Source: Psococerastis gibbosa (Eukaryota; Arthropoda; Insecta; Psocodea; Psocidae). From it: a stretch of 64,000 bases of DNA. The translations under genes and the position numbers were made by a program. Shown here piece after piece: positions 61,401 through 64,000 of this stretch (position 1 is the stretch's first letter; each line of letters starts with the position of its first letter). The stretch lies in assembly GCA_963971405.1 (NCBI GenBank), contig OZ020490.1:13975464-14039463 (forward strand), in the 5' to 3' direction. Under the pieces are notes generated by a model. That model made no database searches. It worked only from the letters and a program-made list of their open reading frames with translations, and was not told where the DNA came from.

Positions 61401-63990
61401 CTAATTTCGGTTATCAGAGTACTCCGATATGCTCTTAAGTCAGCGTAGTATACTCTGTTTCCAGCCGTTGCTATTATTATTATTTTTTTTTCTGGTGGAA
61501 GCAGGACAAAGCATAGCCTACCTAGGTATGACGAGTCTGTCACCTTCCCAAGACCTTTTGAAAACTACATCAGCCCCGCCCACGTCATAGGTACCTTTCA
61601 GCGCTGTGAGAAGCATAGCGCAGATCATCACTATGGTTTGTACGACGTCCGTCCACACCACAGCTTTGATTCCGCCCTGAAATACCATAATCTGCATAAC
61701 CGCCAAAACAGTATCAGTTAGGTGCGTAGCCTAGGTATTATCAATCATTCGTCCCACCTCATTCTCCAAAATACTACAATACAACTACTACTACTACTAC
61801 TTCTTTGAATGCAAGGGCGGATTTGCCTCCAATTTAGGGGAGGGGGGGGGGGGTCAGCGGGCAGATTCAGTGGATTATAACATGAAAAAACATTATTATT
61901 TTTAATTCCCACTGTAAACCCATATTATCTGGAGTTAGCCCAAAATAAAAATAAAATGGTTCCGAGGTATGACTTTTGTAAACCTGCATGCCGAATTTCA
62001 TCAAAATCGATTGAGTAGTTTGCCCGGAAATTCGACGAACAGGCAGACAGACAGACAGAGCGACAGAGCGACAGACAGACATTTCGTAAAAATCACTTTT
62101 TTGGGTTCTTGGGACCTCAAAACGTGTAAATCCGTTGAAATCTCAGAGTCGAAAATTTTGACCATGATAAAGCTTTCCTTATACTACGCATAAATAGAGA
62201 AGCAAAACTAAGTCCACCGGGGTAGTTCTCCCATAAAACGATGACTGACAGATACTTCGTAAGAAGCACTTTTTCTTTGTTCCTGGGACCTCAAAATATG
62301 TAAATCGGTTTAAATCTCGAAATCGACCATGACGGAGCTTTCCTTATGCTAATATATAAATAAGAAAGCACAAATAGTTTATTAGCCTACATATTTAAGT
62401 ATACATGCTATACTTACCAAACAAGTGTAAAATATGCAGACCGTACACACGACAATAGTTGTATAATGCACGTTAATTCCAGTAACTAACCTCGAAAAGA
62501 AAAATAAAGTTAAATATACAATACTATTCAAATACAGAATAAAATTATTACGATACAATGGAAGCTTGGTTAAGGAACTTATAGTTATGCAATTCATAGA
62601 ATTGATAATTATGCCAATTATAGCCTATCCGTTAAAATTTACTAGTTTTAGAAAACTTCAGTCCCGATTTGGGTGAGAGCCATCAGCAAAAATTTAATAT
62701 TTTTGCCTAATGCTATACTTTAATAGGGGTTTCTAGATTGCATTTGCAATGTTATTTTTATAAATTAAAAAAAATATTTGTGTATCGTTTATATATTAAA
62801 TTTTAAAAAAAATAAGTCGAGTGTGCCTGACATTAGTAGCCTATGTCCCTAGACTTTGTAAATCACTATGTAGGCCTACGGCGTTGATCTTTATCAAAAA
62901 GCTAAGTCTATGATTTTATATTTAAATAATAAATAAATAATAAGTGATTTGTGTTTGCCGTTATTAGCCAATGTCACTAAATCTTTCTTATGAAATCACT
63001 ATGTAGGCTACGCCTATACGGAGTTGATTTTAAAAAAGACCTATTCCAAATGTTTATTTATTTTTTATATATATAGTTATATAGGCTTACCTTGATTAAA
63101 CGCTAGGGCAGGGACATAAATTACGATTGGTAGCCACGTGATCTGGAAGTAAAACATCAAGCAATGCCTATTAAACTTATATAGCCTACAGACTATTATA
63201 TACATTATACAATAATGCTCAACGACTTACTCGCAGGCTGGGGTATTACCTACTCGCAGTTGGATATTGTAATACTGTAGGTCTTCACCTAATACTGTAT
63301 TATACTGTGCGTCACCAAATGGCTACTCGTATGGTTATACGCCAGTAACTGGCTAGTATGAAAGTAAGGTACCAGGGACGCAACAAAAGGGGGGGGGGGG
63401 GGGGGTACATTGCCCCCCCCCCCTGGAAACCAATTGGGAAATCATTGCCATCCCCCCCCCAAAAAAAAGCCTAAATTTTGAAATAGCATTAAAAAGGTGT
63501 GCGTCAATTGGACATAGACAAAGTGATAGCGGAATTCATTAGTGCCAATGAGTACCGACACACGGTTTTCGGCAATATCTAGGTAAGGGTTAGTGTGATA
63601 TAATTCCTTAATATAGCCTATTTAAACATTCTACAGTATAGTATAATTTGTGGTTTCTTGCCCCCCCCCCCCTGGAAAGAGTCCGTTGTAGCGTCCCTGT
63701 AAGGTACACGGAGGTGATTTTCATTACCAAGTGTAATAATAAATAGGTCCTAATTTCGGTTCTTTTATTGAAACATATCCCATAAAATATGGCTTTCTGC
63801 ATCAACAATTTGGGACTAACGTACGATCCAGTGTCCAGTGTCCATGAATTATTCAATTGCACAGCACCCATTTGACTAGGTACGGTTAAAAATTGAGGTT
63901 CAGCAGCTTAAATATCATTCTTACCATGCCAACGGCAAAGAAGATAGACCCAAGAAGTCGAACGCTTCTATCGAATCTCATTTCTAAATA
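55203..63990 (-). CDS. SLC5-family sodium/solute symporter, 3' part of gene (10 exons, 458 codons)
   Basis: Plasma-membrane carrier that couples inward Na+ movement to uptake of a small solute, in the branch with SLC5A5/6/8/12 (iodide, multivitamin, monocarboxylate); substrate not predictable. Exons in transcription order: 63990-63925, 63142-63091, 62485-62418, 61676-61522, 60016-59879, 59403-59185, 58701-58518, 57376-57290, 56918-56740, 55431-55203. All splice sites are AG/GT and all phases match. Landmarks: GGIKAVVWTDVVQT, YPGLPGLFVAGVFSAS and SLSTGLNSMAAVILEDF, the last holding the S-L-S-T of the Na2 site region. Family members have about 580-620 residues, so roughly 130-150 N-terminal residues are encoded beyond base 64000. 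The C-terminus ends LKPQV. Confidence 0.95.
55500..56165 (-). mobile_element. Family R repeat, copy 3 (reversed)
   Basis: CATGCCTGAAGGTAG, TTTTGTGGACCTACATGCC, CGGAAATCGATGAACAGAC and GACCTCAAAACGTG are complements of the family R blocks. It also carries, at 55475-55585, the reversed segment shared with 16600-16700. It occupies most of the last SLC5 intron. Confidence 0.7.
56740..56918 (-). CDS. SLC5 exon: helix and extracellular loop
   Basis: Phase 0 start, phase 2 end. It encodes GALFGGISGSLSAGFVVLGA, then AEGKLRFPTKPLTVEGCDYY and FNASIDPFSTETIGNE. GAL-GG-x-x-x-x-x-x-x-x-x-G follows the PWAN-GA motif of the previous exon. NAS is a possible N-glycosylation site in the loop. Confidence 0.93.
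56947..57083. mobile_element. 137-bp MITE, AAGGGCCTTTCCGA ends
   Basis: AAGGGCCTTTCCGATGAACG and its complement TCGGAAAGGCCCTT form the ends; CTGCCACTAAGT and ACTTAGTGGCTGG pair inside. Family not identified. It lies 28 bp upstream of the acceptor of the exon 56918-56740. Confidence 0.75.
57290..57376 (-). CDS. SLC5 exon: helix segment
   Basis: 87 nt, phase 0-0. It encodes AAVSLGSMTSGPVFGIF and TCGMLLPWVNAK. SL-x-x-x-x-GP-x-G-F-x-x-GM-x-PW-N is conserved in the family. Confidence 0.95.
57377..58517. other. SLC5 intron, 1.1 kb
   Basis: Contains the dispersed repeat 57786-57925 (complement of 45960-46090) joined directly to the repeat 57916-58130 (shared with 27228-27415). The rest shows nothing I can name. 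Confidence 0.8.
57786..58130 (+). repeat. Two dispersed repeat segments joined
   Basis: 57786-57925 (TCAGCATTTCTGCTTTAAGC, AACTTGAGGCACCC) is the complement of 45960-46090; 57916-58130 (GTGGACCTCCTGATTATAGT, GTCACACGATTA) matches 27228-27415. The segments may be halves of one larger element. Confidence 0.6.
58518..58701 (-). CDS. SLC5 exon: Na2-site helix and next helix
   Basis: Phase 2 start, phase 0 end. It encodes SLSTGLNSMAAVILEDFVRS, TLRKEFDSKTNLLIMKAVT and IFFGVVCVLLVVVVQHLG. SLST-LNSMAAV-LEDF is the most conserved part of the insect-type SLC5 proteins; S and T here correspond to the Na2 sodium site, by family knowledge. Confidence 0.97.
58845..59117 (+). mobile_element. LINE tail with CCHC-like motif
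   Basis: The + frame reads ELELVRAVAAFRTTTGHDYL, RIGVLQSEACPLCDEPK, AAHLPNC and ends LPRVGVG and a stop. C-x2-C-x8-H-x3-C with TTGHD-L-x-x-HLHRIG is the C-terminal end of an arthropod LINE with RNase H. It lies in the SLC5 intron on the opposite strand. Confidence 0.75.
59185..59403 (-). CDS. SLC5 exon: two helices and PGLPGLFVAG motif
   Basis: 219 nt, phase 2-2. It encodes ALLVYIVGIATLMGMGAYTG, LLAYAMYYNCDPLTTKLA and YPGLPGLFVAGVFSAS. YNCDP and G-GLPGLFVA-x-FS are SLC5 hallmarks. Confidence 0.97.
59435..59712 (+). mobile_element. Second copy of the hammerhead-like repeat
   Basis: CTGAAGATGTCGACCGCAGA and TGTTGACAAAACG at 59582-59612, then ATTTCGACCATGGCCCATCA and GCCCGGATTCTACCGG. Like 43423-43516, but the left arm is diverged. 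The catalytic GAAAC is AAAAC here. Confidence 0.5.
59879..60016 (-). CDS. SLC5 exon: loop and helix
   Basis: 138 nt, phase 2-2. It encodes RWSWDMTTRHTIQGLTFGAL, IGWLNSLLNQNMIQRFLSLP and SLKNAR. P-x-x-RHT-x-x-x-x-x-G and NQ-x-x-QR-LS-x-x-x-x-x-AR follow the family pattern (VRHTFWSLVIG, NQ-QVQRYLS). Confidence 0.96.
60319..60665. mobile_element. 350-bp MITE-like repeat, copy b
   Basis: Close copy of 53721-54070, with ends CAATGAAGTTC and GAACCCCATTCG. It lies in an SLC5 intron, 6.6 kb from copy a. Small indels distinguish it (a shorter TA run near 60503). Confidence 0.75.
60830..60990 (-). mobile_element. SINE1 fragment, reversed
   Basis: ACTCAACTAGGAAGGCCAGG, GCATGGCCAGAAAATGC, GGGACTCGAACCAAGAACC and GGTGAAAGTC, with the head damaged. 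Confidence 0.65.
61345..61465 (+). mobile_element. SINE3 copy
   Basis: GCCCCGGTTAGGCGTAGATC, GTGGGTTCGACTCCCACC, CATATCCTCTAATTTCGG. The B-box GGTTCGACTCC is intact; the part before it resembles the second half of a tRNA. Confidence 0.65.
61522..61676 (-). CDS. SLC5 exon: GGIKAVVWTD helix
   Basis: 155 nt, phase 0 start, phase 2 end. It encodes GGIKAVVWTDVVQTIVM then ICAMLLTALKGTYDVGG and KRSWEGDRLVIP. GG-x-KAV-WTD-x-Q is the most diagnostic SLC5 string. Confidence 0.97.
61820..61860. repeat. G-run element end
   Basis: AAGGGCGGATTTGCCTCC followed within 20 bp by a G11-13 run, like the start of the hAT-like element at 50001. No right end was found. Confidence 0.4.
61923..62372 (-). mobile_element. 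Family R repeat, copies 4 and 5 (reversed)
   Basis: 61923-62205 has GTAAACCTGCATGCCG, a GACAGACAGACAGAGCG run, GACCTCAAAACGTG and AAAGCTTTCCTTATAC. 62240-62372 repeats the last part (GACCTCAAAATATG, GGAGCTTTCCTTATGC). Copy 5 is truncated. A tandem pair of this family. Confidence 0.7.
62418..62485 (-). CDS. SLC5 exon: helix VVCTVCIFYTCL
   Basis: 68 nt, phase 1 start, phase 0 end, acceptor GAGGTTAG. It encodes VTGINVHYTTIVVCTVC and IFYTCL. NQ-VTG-N at the exon join and C-x-FYT are conserved in the family. Confidence 0.95.
63091..63142 (-). CDS. SLC5 exon: helix with YVPALAFNQ
   Basis: 52 nt, phase 0 start, phase 1 end. It encodes ITWLPIVIYVPALAFNQ. I-YVPALA-NQ is the well conserved end of this helix in SLC5 proteins. 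Confidence 0.96.
63373..63699. mobile_element. hAT-like MITE with perfect 8-bp target duplication
   Basis: Ends CAGGGACGCAACAA and TTGTAGCGTCCCTG pair (one mismatch). TAAGGTAC flanks both ends exactly (63365-63372 and 63700-63707). Inside are a G17 run, a C11 run and a C12 run. The 8-bp duplication and CAGGG end are typical of hAT; no transposase. Confidence 0.9.
63925..63990 (-). CDS. SLC5 exon: first exon inside the window
   Basis: 66 nt, phase 0-0. It encodes YLEMRFDRSVRLLGSIFF and AVGM. YLE-RF-x-x-x-VR-LGS matches the family near residue 110-130, which fixes how much of the N-terminus is missing. The acceptor is TTTTCCAG at 63998-63991. Confidence 0.95.
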
Positions 63991-64000
63991 CTGGAAAATA

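Overview
The window is animal nuclear DNA. It is AT-rich, with two multi-exon protein genes, long introns, consensus GT-AG splice sites, and a dense background of SINE, LINE and foldback/MITE-like elements. The LINE tails and the style of the repeats suggest an arthropod (crustacean or hemipteran-like), but this is inference; nothing here fixes the species. No bacterial-type gene, CRISPR array, rRNA gene or intact tRNA gene was found.

Gene 1 (+ strand, about 10.25-51.45 kb) is the 3' part of a netrin-receptor gene of the UNC5 family. Twelve exons join in one frame with matching phases and encode about 691 residues: a 22-codon linker microexon, the membrane-proximal thrombospondin type 1 repeat, a linker, the transmembrane segment, two cytoplasmic linker exons, then ZU5, UPA and Death domains up to a stop at 51452-51454. 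A further 71-codon exon candidate (37844-38056) fits the same phase. The signal peptide, the Ig domains and the first TSP1 were not found and probably lie upstream of the window. All exons before ZU5 are phase 1-1, so this half of the receptor is built of skippable modules.

Gene 2 (- strand, about 63.99 down to 55.20 kb) is the 3' part of a sodium/solute symporter of the SLC5 family, in the branch that holds monocarboxylate, multivitamin and iodide carriers. Ten exons join in frame to give the C-terminal 458 residues, followed by overlapping AATAAA signals. Its first exons lie beyond base 64000. The two genes are convergent, with 3.7 kb between their stop codons. No functional link between them is implied.

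Layout: 1-10 kb, no gene recognised, several repeats; 10-51 kb, unc5 with repeat-filled introns; 51.5-55.2 kb, intergenic with foldback and MITE copies; 55.2-64 kb, SLC5 gene with repeats in most introns. Repeat families with several copies here are: a tRNA-derived SINE (SINE1), three more SINE-like families (SINE2, SINE3, SINE4), a repeat carrying a TCTG run (family R), hAT-like MITEs with long G or C runs, a mariner-like 101-bp MITE, several LINE 3' tails, and a foldback family with TAA target duplications. In that foldback family the stem is strongly self-complementary in the more complete copies, yet a segment of about 25-30 nt inside the stem differs between copies. This is the most unusual signal in the window.
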